A DNA stretch of 64,000 bases from Alcaligenes aquatilis (GTDB lineage Bacteria > Pseudomonadota > Gammaproteobacteria > Burkholderiales > Burkholderiaceae_B), in the NCBI RefSeq assembly GCF_003076515.1, contig NZ_CP022390.1:1922001-1986000 (forward strand), in the 5' to 3' direction. Under the pieces are notes generated by a model, which had not been told where the DNA came from, did not search any database, and saw only the letters and a program-made list of their open reading frames with translations. Shown one piece after another: positions 54,322 through 63,900 of the stretch (positions within the stretch are counted from its first letter, which is position 1; every line of letters begins with the position of its first letter). Both the position numbers and the translations under genes were made by a program.

Positions 54322-55370
54322 CAGCCACGATTCAGGCGCGCTGCGAGACCGTTCGCCCCGAGGCCGGAAACGTCAAAGTGTTCACCTTGCGCGTTCAAAG
54401 TAAACACTTCGATTTTCTGAGCGCCTTGCGGGCGGGCAAGCATGTCGCCCTGAGCTACCCCGATACCGGCGGCACCATTCAACAGCGTATGTACTCGATC
54501 ACCCGTATGGCCGATCCAGACCTGATTGAAATTGCCGTAAAAGGTTCGGGCCGCAATAGTGTCTCCGATCATTTGCACGCCACCTTGCGTGAGGGCATGA
54601 GCGTGCCCCTGCAATATGTGGCGGGTGATATTTCGGTGGACTCTATTGTGGGTTATGAGCGTATCGCCATGATCGCAGGCGGCATTGGCATTACCCTGCC
54701 CATTGCCTTGCTGCGTGAGTTGGCGGCGCGAGCCCAGGATGGCTTGCCAGTACCACAAGTACATTTGCTGCTCAGTATTGCTCGTATTGCCGACATCCCC
54801 TTCTTGCACGAACTGCTGCAGCTGGATCTGAGCACCAGCTGGTTCACACTGACGGTGTTTGTCACGCAAGAAAAAATCCGCGAAAGCGCGCATTTCAAAG
54901 TGGGACGTCCCTCCTTTGAGAACATGGAGCAGTTGAAAGACCCGCAGGCTGTTGTGATTTGCGGCAGTCATGGCTTTGCCCAGGCCTTGCGCGAATACAC
55001 GATTCAAGCGCATCCCATCTCGCATATGTTGATTGAAGCTTTTTCCCCGCCTGCCAAGTCCGGTGTGGAAATCCTGCCTGAAGCAGGCAGCGCTCCCTTG
55101 CAAATCAATGTACGCAGCACAGGGCAGACGCTCTCACCCGAACCAGGCAGTAGTTTGCTGGAAATGCTGGAAGCGGCCGATGTCCCTATCCGCAGTCAGT
55201 GTCGTTCAGGAATTTGTGGTGCTTGTCGGGTACAGATCTCGGAGGGCGAATACCGCTCTGAACCGGACTTTTGCCTCAGCGACCAGGACAAGGCGCAAGG
55301 TCATGCTCTGGCATGTTGCACCTTCCCCCTATCGGGCGCCATGAATGTAGACATTGGTACCACGAGCTGA
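54318..55370 (+). CDS. dnfB: flavin/2Fe-2S reductase partner of the diiron oxygenase
   Basis: 350 residues, FNR-type reductase with C-terminal ferredoxin domain. The FAD motif is RMYSIT (residues 57-62), the nicotinamide motif GGIGIT (121-126), and plant-type 2Fe-2S cysteines are Cys295, Cys300, Cys303 and Cys333 (SQCRSGICGACRV, LACC). The layout is that of phthalate-dioxygenase-type and vanillate demethylase reductases. It should carry electrons from NAD(P)H to the DnfA diiron centre. It starts in the dnfA stop (ATGA), implying equal synthesis. Confidence 0.92.
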   Translation: MTATIQARCETVRPEAGNVKVFTLRVQSKHFDFLSALRAGKHVALSYPDTGGTIQQRMYSITRMADPDLIEIAVKGSGRNSVSDHLHATLREGMSVPLQYVAGDISVDSIVGYERIAMIAGGIGITLPIALLRELAARAQDGLPVPQVHLLLSIARIADIPFLHELLQLDLSTSWFTLTVFVTQEKIRESAHFKVGRPSFENMEQLKDPQAVVICGSHGFAQALREYTIQAHPISHMLIEAFSPPAKSGVEILPEAGSAPLQINVRSTGQTLSPEPGSSLLEMLEAADVPIRSQCRSGICGACRVQISEGEYRSEPDFCLSDQDKAQGHALACCTFPLSGAMNVDIGTTS

Positions 55371-55402
55371 CATCCTTACCATCTGAATTAAAAGAACCCC
55401 CT

Positions 55403-56125
55403 ATGAAGAAAGTCATCGCACTGCGTCATATCCATTTTGAGGACTTGGGCACACTGGAACCTGTTCTGATCGAGCAGGGCTACCAAGTTCAATACATTGA
55501 CCCTTCCGTCGAGTCACTGCGCCACGTGGGTGAACAGGACGCTGACCTGCTGGTTGTATTGGGCGGGCCAATCGGCGCCTACGACGAAAAGATTTACCCA
55601 TTTCTCTCCGATGAGCTGGAGCTGATCAACAAATTCCTGCTGGCTGGCAAACCCTTGCTGGGCATTTGTCTGGGCGCACAACTGATTGCGCGTGCCCTGG
55701 GAGCCAATGTGTATCCACTGGGTGTGAAAGAAATCGGTTTCTCTCCCTTGAAACTGACTGATGCGGGCAAAGAATCGCCCCTGTCCGCAGTTAGCGGTAT
55801 TCCTGTCCTGCACTGGCACGGGGATCAGTTCGATATTCCTGACGGTGCCATTCACCTGGCCAGCACGGATGTGGGCCCCAACCAGGCCTTCTCCTTTGGA
55901 ACCCAGGTATTGGGCCTGCAATTTCACTTGGAAGCCGACACCAGCAAGCTGGAGCGCTGGCTGGTTGGTCATGCCAACGAACTGGGCCAAGCGGATATCG
56001 ACCCGCAAATGCTGCGTCTGGAAGCCATGGCGGTACAAAAGCGCCTACACGCCGCTGCCGCTACGGTCCTGACCGACTGGCTCAGCCAACTTAAACAAAC
56101 CAGTTCCGCTGATTGTGCTGCATGA
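55403..56125 (+). CDS. dnfC: class I glutamine amidotransferase
   Basis: 240 residues from ATG 55403 (MKKVIALRHIHFED); the frame stays open upstream inside dnfB without support. GATase class I: nucleophile Cys89 in GICLGAQLIARALG, and His175-x-Glu177 in LQFHLEAD. It is most like the stand-alone GuaA-type glutaminases. No synthetase domain is present, so ammonia released from glutamine (or a glutamine-like adduct) must go to another component, presumably DnfA or one of the PLP-fold proteins. Its stop overlaps the dnfD start by four bases. Confidence 0.92.
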   Translation: MKKVIALRHIHFEDLGTLEPVLIEQGYQVQYIDPSVESLRHVGEQDADLLVVLGGPIGAYDEKIYPFLSDELELINKFLLAGKPLLGICLGAQLIARALGANVYPLGVKEIGFSPLKLTDAGKESPLSAVSGIPVLHWHGDQFDIPDGAIHLASTDVGPNQAFSFGTQVLGLQFHLEADTSKLERWLVGHANELGQADIDPQMLRLEAMAVQKRLHAAAATVLTDWLSQLKQTSSADCAA

Positions 56126-56988
56126 ACACTGCTGTAACGTTTGTTGATCGTGAACGACATCCCTACCATGTGGATGTCGTTTCGATTCAGTCCCAAGTCG
56201 TCTACGGTCGGGTGGGCAACAATGTTGCCGGCCCGACTTTGCGTAGACACGGTTTTAAAGTAGCCGCCGTTCCCACCGTGTTGCTTAGCAACAACCCGCA
56301 ATACCCCACGGTGCACGGCGGTGCTGTACCCGATGAGTGGCTAGAAGGCTTTCTGAACGATCTGGTCTTGCGCGGTGCGCTGGACAAGGTGCGCGCTGTG
56401 CTGATCGGTTATCTGGGCAGCGCCAATCAGGCCATTATCATTGCGCGCTGGTTAAAAGCGCTACTGCAAGAGCACCCCGACATTCTGGTCATTGTGGACC
56501 CGGTCATTGGCGATCTGGACGTAGGCGTCTATGTAGACCCGGCTCTGATCCCCGTCTATCACCAGACCTTATTGCCGCTGGCTACGGGCTTGACACCCAA
56601 TAACTACGAGTTGTCCTTACTGTCTCAACAGTCTTGTGACAGTATTCAGGCCAGCTCAAGCGCGGCTCACGGCCTGTTGAATGGCCGTACCGAATGGGTC
56701 ATTGCCACCAGTGCCGCCCCCGAATCCTGGCAAGATGGCCAGATCAAATTATTAATGTCTCGCAAAGAACCACGTGCCGACACGCTGCTTAGCCATCCAC
56801 GCGTCGACTGTGCGGCCAAAGGCACCGGCGATCTGTTTGCCGCCACCTTATTGGCTCACCTGATATTGGGCGCAGACCTGCATTCTGCTGTGCATACAGC
56901 CAGTGCCAATGTGCTGCACCAGTTGGAGTTGACACGGCAGGCCGGACATCAGGAATTAATTTTGCCCATAGATCCTTTCCGAGCCTGA
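56122..56988 (+). CDS. dnfD: PdxY/PdxK-like pyridoxal kinase
   Basis: 288 residues, ribokinase fold: VVSIQSQVVYGRVGNNVA at the N-terminus, LIGYLGSANQ, DPVIGD, LTPNNYELSLLS, and the catalytic Asp with anion hole in AAKGTGDLFAA. Pattern and length match pyridoxal kinases, which make PLP from pyridoxal and ATP. Being coupled to dnfC, in a locus with three PLP-fold proteins, it may supply the cofactor locally; phosphorylating a PLP-like or serine-derived intermediate is another option. Confidence 0.9.
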   Translation: MNTAVTFVDRERHPYHVDVVSIQSQVVYGRVGNNVAGPTLRRHGFKVAAVPTVLLSNNPQYPTVHGGAVPDEWLEGFLNDLVLRGALDKVRAVLIGYLGSANQAIIIARWLKALLQEHPDILVIVDPVIGDLDVGVYVDPALIPVYHQTLLPLATGLTPNNYELSLLSQQSCDSIQASSSAAHGLLNGRTEWVIATSAAPESWQDGQIKLLMSRKEPRADTLLSHPRVDCAAKGTGDLFAATLLAHLILGADLHSAVHTASANVLHQLELTRQAGHQELILPIDPFRA

Positions 56989-57073
56989 GCAAATATTTCT
57001 TAATCTAACAAGACTTTCAACTGTCAGCCGTTCTCGTTAAGCTGTGCCCTCTTAGTTACAAACGGAGCATGAC

Positions 57074-59065
57074 ATGGGGCTGCCTTTTAGAAGCACGCTA
57101 CATCCACGGGTGTTCTGGGGATCTACCTTTATCGTCCTGATTTTCTTGCTGATCGGGATCATTTTCCCTAAAGACGCCGCGCTTATTTTTGAACAGTTGC
57201 AAGACTGGGTCATCAAAAGCTTCGGCTGGTTCTACATCCTTGCCGTCGCCTTATTTTTCTTTGCGGTGGTTTATCTGGCCTTAAGCCGCTATGGCAATTT
57301 GAAATTAGGGCCCGATGACTCTGAGCCTGACTACCCTTACCTGACCTGGATGGCCATGCTGTTTGCCGCCGGCATGGGTATTGGCTTGATGTTTTTTGCC
57401 GTGGCCGAGCCGCTGCAACACTTCTCGGCCCCCCCTTCAGGGCTGGCTAGTACAACCACGTCAGCCCATCAGGCACAGATCATCACCTTCTTTCACTGGG
57501 GGGTGCATGCCTGGGCGGTCTATGCCGTAGTCGGGCTATCACTGGCTTACTTTTGTTTTCGTTACAACCTACCACTGACGATTCGCTCGGGCCTATACCC
57601 GCTGTTTGGCAAGCGCATCGAGGGTTGGATTGGCGACAGCGTTGATATTTTTGCTGTCTGCGGCACCTTGTTTGGTATTGCCACCTCCATGGGTCTCGGT
57701 GTTTTACAGATCAACGCAGGGCTTGAATACCTGTTTGGCTGGCCTCAAGAGACCTGGTTACAGATCGCACTCATTACCGGTGTCACCGCCTTGGCGACCT
57801 TATCGGTGATCAGTGGTCTGGATGTGGGCATTCGGCGCCTTTCCGAACTGAACCTGCTGGTAGCCGTGTGTCTGATGCTGTTTGTGCTGACTGTCGGCCC
57901 CACCTCCTTTTTAATGAATGCTTTTGTACAGAATATTGGCGGATATCTGGATAACTTTTTCGCTCGCTCATTCAGTACACAAGCATTCCGAGAGCAAACC
58001 TGGATGAAAGCCTGGACCCTGTTTTACTGGGCCTGGTGGATTGCGTGGTCGCCCTTTGTCGGCATGTTCATCGCCCGCATCTCGCGCGGTCGTACCGTGC
58101 GCGAATTCGTCCTGGGGGTCTTGCTGGTTCCAACCGTGTTCACCTTTTTCTGGATGACCGTATTTGGCAACACAGCTATTTTCCTGGATATGGGAGTTGC
58201 CGCTGGCCAACTGGCTCAAGATGCAGCCAATAACGCCTCTGTGGCCTTGTTCGAGTTTTTTGAATACCTGCCCTGGCCTGGTGTCACCTCGGCTCTGGCG
58301 GTACTGCTGGTTACCATTTTCTTTATCACATCAGCAGACTCCGGCTCCCTGGTGATCGACACACTGGCAGCCGGTGGCGTAGAAGACGCTCCTGTATGGC
58401 AACGGATTTACTGGTGCACGCTGGAAGGTGTCGCCGCTGCCTTGCTTTTGTTGGCCGGTGGTCTCACCGCGCTGCAAACTGTCACTTTGGTCAGCGCCCT
58501 ACCTTTTGCTGTGATCGTCTTTTTGCTGATACTGGGACTGTTCAAAGGCATGAAAGCGGATATGTCACGTATGCGTCGCCAAAGCCCCATGTCCGGCCCG
58601 GCACCAGGCTCAGAAGTGTCCTGGCGTCATCGGCTCTCGACCATCTTGCACACGCCCAATCGACGGGATGCTCGTCGCTTTATGGGCGCGACCGTCATTC
58701 CCGCGCTGCAGGCGGTGGCCGACGAACTAGGTAAGCGCAATCTGAATGTCAGCCTGGAAACCAGCGATCAAGATACCGCTCAACTGACGATTCAGGCGGA
58801 TAACCAGCGCAACTTCGTCTATGGCGTGGAACTGCGTGCCCGTCGAGTTGCCAGCTTTACGGCAGCAGCCGCCCGTAACGAGCAGGCACATCCTCAGGAA
58901 TGGCAGATACGCACCGTGTTTGCGGACGGCAGTCGGGGTTATGACTTGATGGGTTTGTCCTCCAGCCAGGTCATTAACGATATCCTGAACCACTTCGAGC
59001 GCTATCAGGCCTTGGTCACCTCCGAGGCGACCGCTCTGTACGCACAGTCGCCCGACCCGACCTAA
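57074..59065 (+). CDS. BCCT-family transporter (BetT-like)
   Basis: 663 residues. Twelve membrane segments (about residues 12-500), with the BCCT glycine stretch [20 protein letters not shown] and the signature [24 protein letters not shown] long cytoplasmic C-terminal domain of about 135 residues follows, as in BetT, which takes up choline using the proton gradient. The Trp-rich core favours a quaternary amine substrate such as choline, betaine or carnitine. It begins 86 bases after dnfD on the same strand, so co-expression with the dnf genes is possible; whether that reflects function is unknown. It meets soxR tail to tail with a 4-base overlap. Confidence 0.9.
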   Translation: MGLPFRSTLHPRVFWGSTFIVLIFLLIGIIFPKDAALIFEQLQDWVIKSFGWFYILAVALFFFAVVYLALSRYGNLKLGPDDSEPDYPYLTWMAMLFAAGMGIGLMFFAVAEPLQHFSAPPSGLASTTTSAHQAQIITFFHWGVHAWAVYAVVGLSLAYFCFRYNLPLTIRSGLYPLFGKRIEGWIGDSVDIFAVCGTLFGIATSMGLGVLQINAGLEYLFGWPQETWLQIALITGVTALATLSVISGLDVGIRRLSELNLLVAVCLMLFVLTVGPTSFLMNAFVQNIGGYLDNFFARSFSTQAFREQTWMKAWTLFYWAWWIAWSPFVGMFIARISRGRTVREFVLGVLLVPTVFTFFWMTVFGNTAIFLDMGVAAGQLAQDAANNASVALFEFFEYLPWPGVTSALAVLLVTIFFITSADSGSLVIDTLAAGGVEDAPVWQRIYWCTLEGVAAALLLLAGGLTALQTVTLVSALPFAVIVFLLILGLFKGMKADMSRMRRQSPMSGPAPGSEVSWRHRLSTILHTPNRRDARRFMGATVIPALQAVADELGKRNLNVSLETSDQDTAQLTIQADNQRNFVYGVELRARRVASFTAAAARNEQAHPQEWQIRTVFADGSRGYDLMGLSSSQVINDILNHFERYQALVTSEATALYAQSPDPT

Positions 59066-59538
59066 ACCTCTGATCCGGCCTCCAGCTTTCTTTCCAGAAT
59101 CTGGGGGCCGGGCCCTTGCTGGCCCAGGATATCGGCCGGATTACGCAAGGGACATTCACTCATGGACAAGCACCCACAGCCAATGCAGTGGGTCAGCTCA
59201 TCGCGCAATCGCGTCAACTGCTCAATCCGATCATTCAAACTGTCTTGCCAGCGGCTGGACATGGCCCGCCATTGTTTGCTGGACGGTCTGCTACCCGGTG
59301 GCAAACCCTGCAAGGCCTCGTGAATTTCCTCCAAAGGAATTCCGGTACGCTGCGCCACTTTAATGATCGCTATGTAGCGTAAAACCACCGAATCAAAGCG
59401 ACGCTGGTTACCACTATTACGGGTACTGGCAATCAAACCTTTCGCCTCGTAAAAATGCACCGTGGACACGGGCACGCCACTGCGCCTGGCCACCTCTCCC
59501 ACCGTCAGTGCACGCGTGAAATCCACTGTTTTCGCCAT
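59062..59538 (-). CDS. soxR: redox-sensing regulator SoxR
   Basis: 158 residues from ATG 59538, which has a GGGGG site; a GTG six bases upstream is also in frame. A MerR HTH ([26 protein letters not shown]) is followed by a dimerisation helix and the four-cysteine 2Fe-2S loop [14 protein letters not shown]. SoxR is activated by redox-cycling compounds. In non-enteric bacteria it controls efflux pumps and monooxygenases directly rather than through SoxS. The divergent pump genes with a SoxR box in their promoter are its evident targets. Confidence 0.95.
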   Translation of the reverse strand: MAKTVDFTRALTVGEVARRSGVPVSTVHFYEAKGLIASTRNSGNQRRFDSVVLRYIAIIKVAQRTGIPLEEIHEALQGLPPGSRPSSKQWRAMSSRWQDSLNDRIEQLTRLRDELTHCIGCGCLSMSECPLRNPADILGQQGPGPQILERKLEAGSEV

Positions 59539-59548
59539 TTCCACCCCC

Positions 59549-59579
59549 TTGACCTCAAGTTAACTTGAGGTTTTATAGT
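59549..59579 (+). promoter_or_regulatory. SoxR-controlled promoter with SoxR box
   Basis: The 18-base palindrome CCTCAAGTTAACTTGAGG (59553-59570) lies between -35 TTGACC (59549-59554) and -10 TATAGT (59574-59579). The spacer is 19 bases, the over-long distance that MerR-family activators correct by untwisting DNA. It reads toward the efflux genes. Confidence 0.93.
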
Positions 59580-59639
59580 CCAGGTACCTAATTAAGGCAA
59601 GCCATATCGGCTGCCTCTTTATTGTCACAGGAACCTGCC

Positions 59640-59873
59640 ATGCCTCCCCTCATTTGGACTATGTTTGCCGGACCTCTGTCATGGTTTCGGCAGTCCGTGC
59701 TTGGCCAAAGCACAATCACCACTGCCCTGGCAACCCAAGTCCACAAGCCGCTTGCAGCAGCCATCCATTTCAAGCCCGAAGACTGGTCACAAAGCGATCA
59801 GCGATTCGGCTGGACGCTTCCGAACAGACAGCCCCTGTGGCTCTCTTGCCCAACAGGAGGTCCAGCAGCATGA
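59640..59873 (+). CDS. possible small protein coupled to the efflux genes
   Basis: 77 residues from ATG 59640, with an AGGAA site seven bases upstream; it ends TGA in an ATGA overlap with the membrane-fusion gene. It is the first open frame after the SoxR promoter. A moderately hydrophobic start (MPPLIWTMFAGPLSWF) precedes a polar part; there is no family resemblance and only weak membrane character. In Pseudomonas the SoxR-controlled mexGHI-opmD operon also begins with a small gene, but this product does not look like MexG (DoxX fold). It could equally be a non-coding leader. Confidence 0.4.
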   Translation: MPPLIWTMFAGPLSWFRQSVLGQSTITTALATQVHKPLAAAIHFKPEDWSQSDQRFGWTLPNRQPLWLSCPTGGPAA

Positions 59874-60943
59874 GTGCGCGTCGTACTTGGATCATGATTC
59901 CCATTGTGGCCGGCGTATTGGCCATAGGCTGGCGTTTGCTGCCAGCCTCACAAGAAGTTCAAGCAGCAGGCGGCTATCCCCCTGCCGTTGTCGAGTTGGC
60001 CAGCGTCAAGTCCCAAACCGCCCCTCGTCTTTTACATGCCGTCGGTGCACTGGAAGCCTGGCAGCAAGTGTTGCTGAGCGCAGAGACCAGTGGTCGTATT
60101 CGCAAGATTGATTTCACCTCCGGACAGCACGTCAAAGCCGGCCAGCCTCTGGTCTTGCTTAATGACGAACTGGAGCAAGCCAGCGTGCGCCGCGAGCAGG
60201 CGCAAGTCAAACAGACCGCTATTCAACTGACGCGGGTGCGCAAGTTAAAAGAACAGCAAGCCGCAACCCAGGAGCAACTGGATCAGGCCCAGGCTGATCA
60301 CGCGGTAGCCCAGGCTCAACTGCAATATCAACGTGCTGAGCTGGCCTTGAAGCAAATTACCGCTCCCTTCTCGGGCCGCATCGGTATCACCAGCCTGCAC
60401 CAGGGCCACTACCTGCAACCTGGCCAAGCTATTGCCAGTCTGGTCGATGACAGCCAATTGCGCGTAAACCTGACGGTGCCCGAGCAAAATCTGTCTGATT
60501 TAAGCGTGGGCCAGACCTTGCTGGTGCAAGTTGACGCCTGGCCGGGTGAAAACTTCCAGGCTGAAATCAGCGCTGTCGATCCTTTGATCGGTGATTCGCG
60601 CACGGTGCGCCTGCAAGCCCTACTACCCAATCCAGGTAATCGCCTCAAAGCGGGAATGTACGCCCGCGCTCAATTGAAACGCCCCGCCGAAGCCCCCGTA
60701 CTGACCGTGCCCGAAACCGCACTGACCTACACCGCTTACGGCCAGACCGTGTTTGTGGCCTCCCCCAAGGATCAAGGTCTGTGGCAGGTCAAACGCGTAG
60801 CCGTACAAACCGGCGAGCAGTGGGATGAGCATGTCGAGATCCTTGAGGGCCTGAAAGAAGGCGACAAGGTGGTCAGCGCCGGTCAGATCAAGATTCAGGA
60901 CGGCTCCACGGTACAGACCGCCAAGGACAAGGAGCCCGTATGA
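59870..60943 (+). CDS. RND efflux membrane fusion protein (MexH-like)
   Basis: 357 residues from ATG 59870, with an AGGAGG site. N-terminal anchor (TWIMIPIVAGVLAIGWRLLP), lipoyl halves (LLSAETSGRIRKIDFTSGQHVKAGQPL and ITAPFSGRIGITSLHQGHYLQPGQAI), a coiled-coil hairpin between them, a beta-barrel and a membrane-proximal domain. It bridges the RND pump encoded next, with which it overlaps by ATGA, to an outer-membrane channel. SoxR control suggests export of redox-active compounds such as phenazines or quinones. Confidence 0.93.
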   Translation: MSARRTWIMIPIVAGVLAIGWRLLPASQEVQAAGGYPPAVVELASVKSQTAPRLLHAVGALEAWQQVLLSAETSGRIRKIDFTSGQHVKAGQPLVLLNDELEQASVRREQAQVKQTAIQLTRVRKLKEQQAATQEQLDQAQADHAVAQAQLQYQRAELALKQITAPFSGRIGITSLHQGHYLQPGQAIASLVDDSQLRVNLTVPEQNLSDLSVGQTLLVQVDAWPGENFQAEISAVDPLIGDSRTVRLQALLPNPGNRLKAGMYARAQLKRPAEAPVLTVPETALTYTAYGQTVFVASPKDQGLWQVKRVAVQTGEQWDEHVEILEGLKEGDKVVSAGQIKIQDGSTVQTAKDKEPV

Positions 60944-63900
60944 ACACCGCCTCCCGTCCCGGTTTTACCGACTTGTTCGTGCGTCGGCCGGTTCTTGCCC
61001 TGGTGGTCAGTGCCTTGCTCCTGATGTTGGGTCTGTTCTCTCTGGACAAGCTGCCCATCCGGCAGTATCCCCTGCTGGAGAACTCCACCATCACGATTAC
61101 CACCGAGTACCCCGGCGCCTCTGCACAGCTGATGCAAGGCTTTGTCACCCAACCCATCGCCCAGGCACTGGCCTCGGTGGAAGGGGTGGATTATCTATCC
61201 TCCCACTCCGTGCAAAGCCGCAGTGTCGTGACCTTGCGCATGGAGCTGAACCGCGACTCCACCCAGGCACTGACCGAAGTCATGAGCAAGGTCAGCCAGG
61301 TGCGCTATCGCCTGCCTGAAGGCGCTTATGACCCGGTTGTGGAGCGCTCCTCCGGGGACTCCACCGCCGTGGCCTATGTGGGCTTTTCCACGACGTCGAT
61401 CTCCATCCCGGAGCTGAACGATTATTTGTCCCGCGTGGTGGAACCCATGTTCTCCACCATTGATGGCGTCGCGAAGATCCAGACCTTTGGCGGCCAAAAA
61501 CTGGCCATGCGACTCTGGCTGGATTCGGACCGCATGGCTGGCTATGGCCTGACTGCTGCCGATATTGCCCAGGCTGTACGCGCCAACAACTATCAGGCCG
61601 CTCCCGGCATGGTCAAAGGCCAGCATGTCTTGAGCAACATCCAACTCAACTCGGACCTGACCAGCGTGGCCGAGTTCCAGGACCTGATCGTGCGCGAAGA
61701 CGGCACCTCTTTGGTACGACTGCGCGACATAGGCAAGGTTGAACTGGGTGCCGCCGCCACTGAGACCAGCGCCTTGATGGATGGCCTGCCCGCCATTCAC
61801 CTGGGTTTATTCCCCACTCCCGGCGGCAATCCCTTGCGCATTGTGGAAGGCATTCGTGACCGTCTGCCTGCCATTGAAGCGACCTTGCCACCCGGCGTAG
61901 AAGTGGCCCTGGCTTTTGAAACCGCCCGCTTCATTCAAGCCTCAATTGATGAAGTACTGAAGACCCTGACCGAAGCCATGATTATCGTGGTGCTGGTGAT
62001 TTATCTGTGTCTGGGTTCCTTTCGCAGCGTGCTGATTCCGCTGGCTACCATTCCCTTGTCCATGTTGGGAGCCGCGGCCTTGATGCTGGCCTTTGGCTTC
62101 AGCATCAACTTGCTGACCTTGCTGGCCATGGTGCTGGCTATTGGTCTGGTCGTGGACGACGCGATTGTGGTGGTTGAAAACGTGCACCGTCACATCGCTG
62201 CGGGTCGCTCGCCCGTGGTGGCAGCCTTGCTGGGCGCGCGTGAAGTGGCCGGCCCTGTGATCGCCATGACCCTGACGCTGGCTGCGGTTTATGCCCCGAT
62301 TGGTCTGATGGGTGGTCTGACTGGGGCACTGTTCAAAGAGTTTGCCCTGACCCTGGCCGGTGCGGTGCTGGTATCCGGCGTGGTGGCCCTGACCTTGTCC
62401 CCGGTGATGAGTTCTTTGCTGCTGCCCTCGCAGCAAGATGAAGGCCGCATGGCCCATCTGGCAGAGCGATTCTTTGGTGGCCTGTCGGCCCGCTATGGCC
62501 ACTTGCTGGCCCGCTCCTTGCGTCATCGCTGGATCACGGGCGCCATGGCCTTGCTGGTCTTTATCAGCCTGCCCGTGCTCTATCAAATGACGCACAGTGA
62601 ACTGGCTCCCATTGAGGATCAGGCCAGCGTGCTAACAGCCGTGAAAGCTCCGCAAAATGCCAACCTGGCCTATGCCGAGCGCGACGGCAAGCTGCTGGAT
62701 GACACGTACCGTGACGTAGCCGAAACCGAGAGCACCTGGCTGATTATGGGCACCGATGGCCCAGCCGCCAGCTTTGGCGGGATCAACCTGAAGGACTGGA
62801 GCAAGCGCGAGCGCGATGCCAGTGCCGTACAGGGCGAACTGCAAGGACGCGTCAGCGCGATTCCCGGCAGCAGCATCTTTGCTTTCCAGCTTGCCCCCTT
62901 GCCCGGCTCCAGCGGCGGGCTGCCGGTACAACTGGTACTGCGCAGTCCCGGCGACTACCGCACGGTGTACGACACGATGGAATGGGTGAAGCAGCAAGCC
63001 CGTGAAAGTGGCTTGTTCGTTGTAGTGGATAGCGACCTGGACTACAACAAGCCCGTTTCCCGCGTGGAAATTGACCGCAGCAAAGTCGCCAGCATGGGCA
63101 TCAGCCTGCGTGATATTGCCGACTCTTTGGCTGTACTGGTGGGCGAGAACTACCTGAACCGCTTCTCGCTGGATGGCCGCTCGTACGACGTCATTCCGCA
63201 AAGCCAGCGTGAACTGCGCCTGACGGCTCAAGCCCTGACACGCCAGTTTGTACGCAGTGCCAATGGCGAGCTGGTGCCCTTGTCGACCATGGTCCAAATT
63301 CACAGCGAAGTAGAACCGAACAGCCTGCGCCAATTCAACCAGCAAAACTCGGCCACGTTGCAAGCCATTCCCGCTCCGGGCGTAACGCTGGGGCAAGCAG
63401 TGGGCTATCTGGACGACATCGCCCGGCAATTGCCGGCTGGCTTTACGCATGACTGGCAATCCGAATCGCGCCAATTTACCCAGGAAAGTCAGTCTCTGGT
63501 GTGGGCTTTCCTGGCCGCACTGGTGGTGATTTATCTGGTGCTGGCCGCACAGTACGAAAGCCTGGTGGACCCCATCATCATTCTGGTGACGGTGCCCTTG
63601 TCCCTGTGCGGAGCCCTGCTGCCATTGGCTATGGGGTTTGGCACGCTCAACATCTACACCCAGATAGGCCTGTTAACGCTGGTTGGTCTGATCAGCAAGC
63701 ACGGCATCTTGATGGTGGAGTTTGCCAATGAGCTGCAATTCAAGGAAGGCCTGAAAAAGCCCGAAGCCATCTTGCAAGCCGCCCGCATTCGTTTGCGCCC
63801 AGTGCTGATGACAACCGGAGCCATGGTCTTTGGTCTGGTGCCTCTTCTGTTTGCCTCCGGTGCGGGTGCTAACAGCCGCTTTGGTCTGGGTGTGGTGCTG

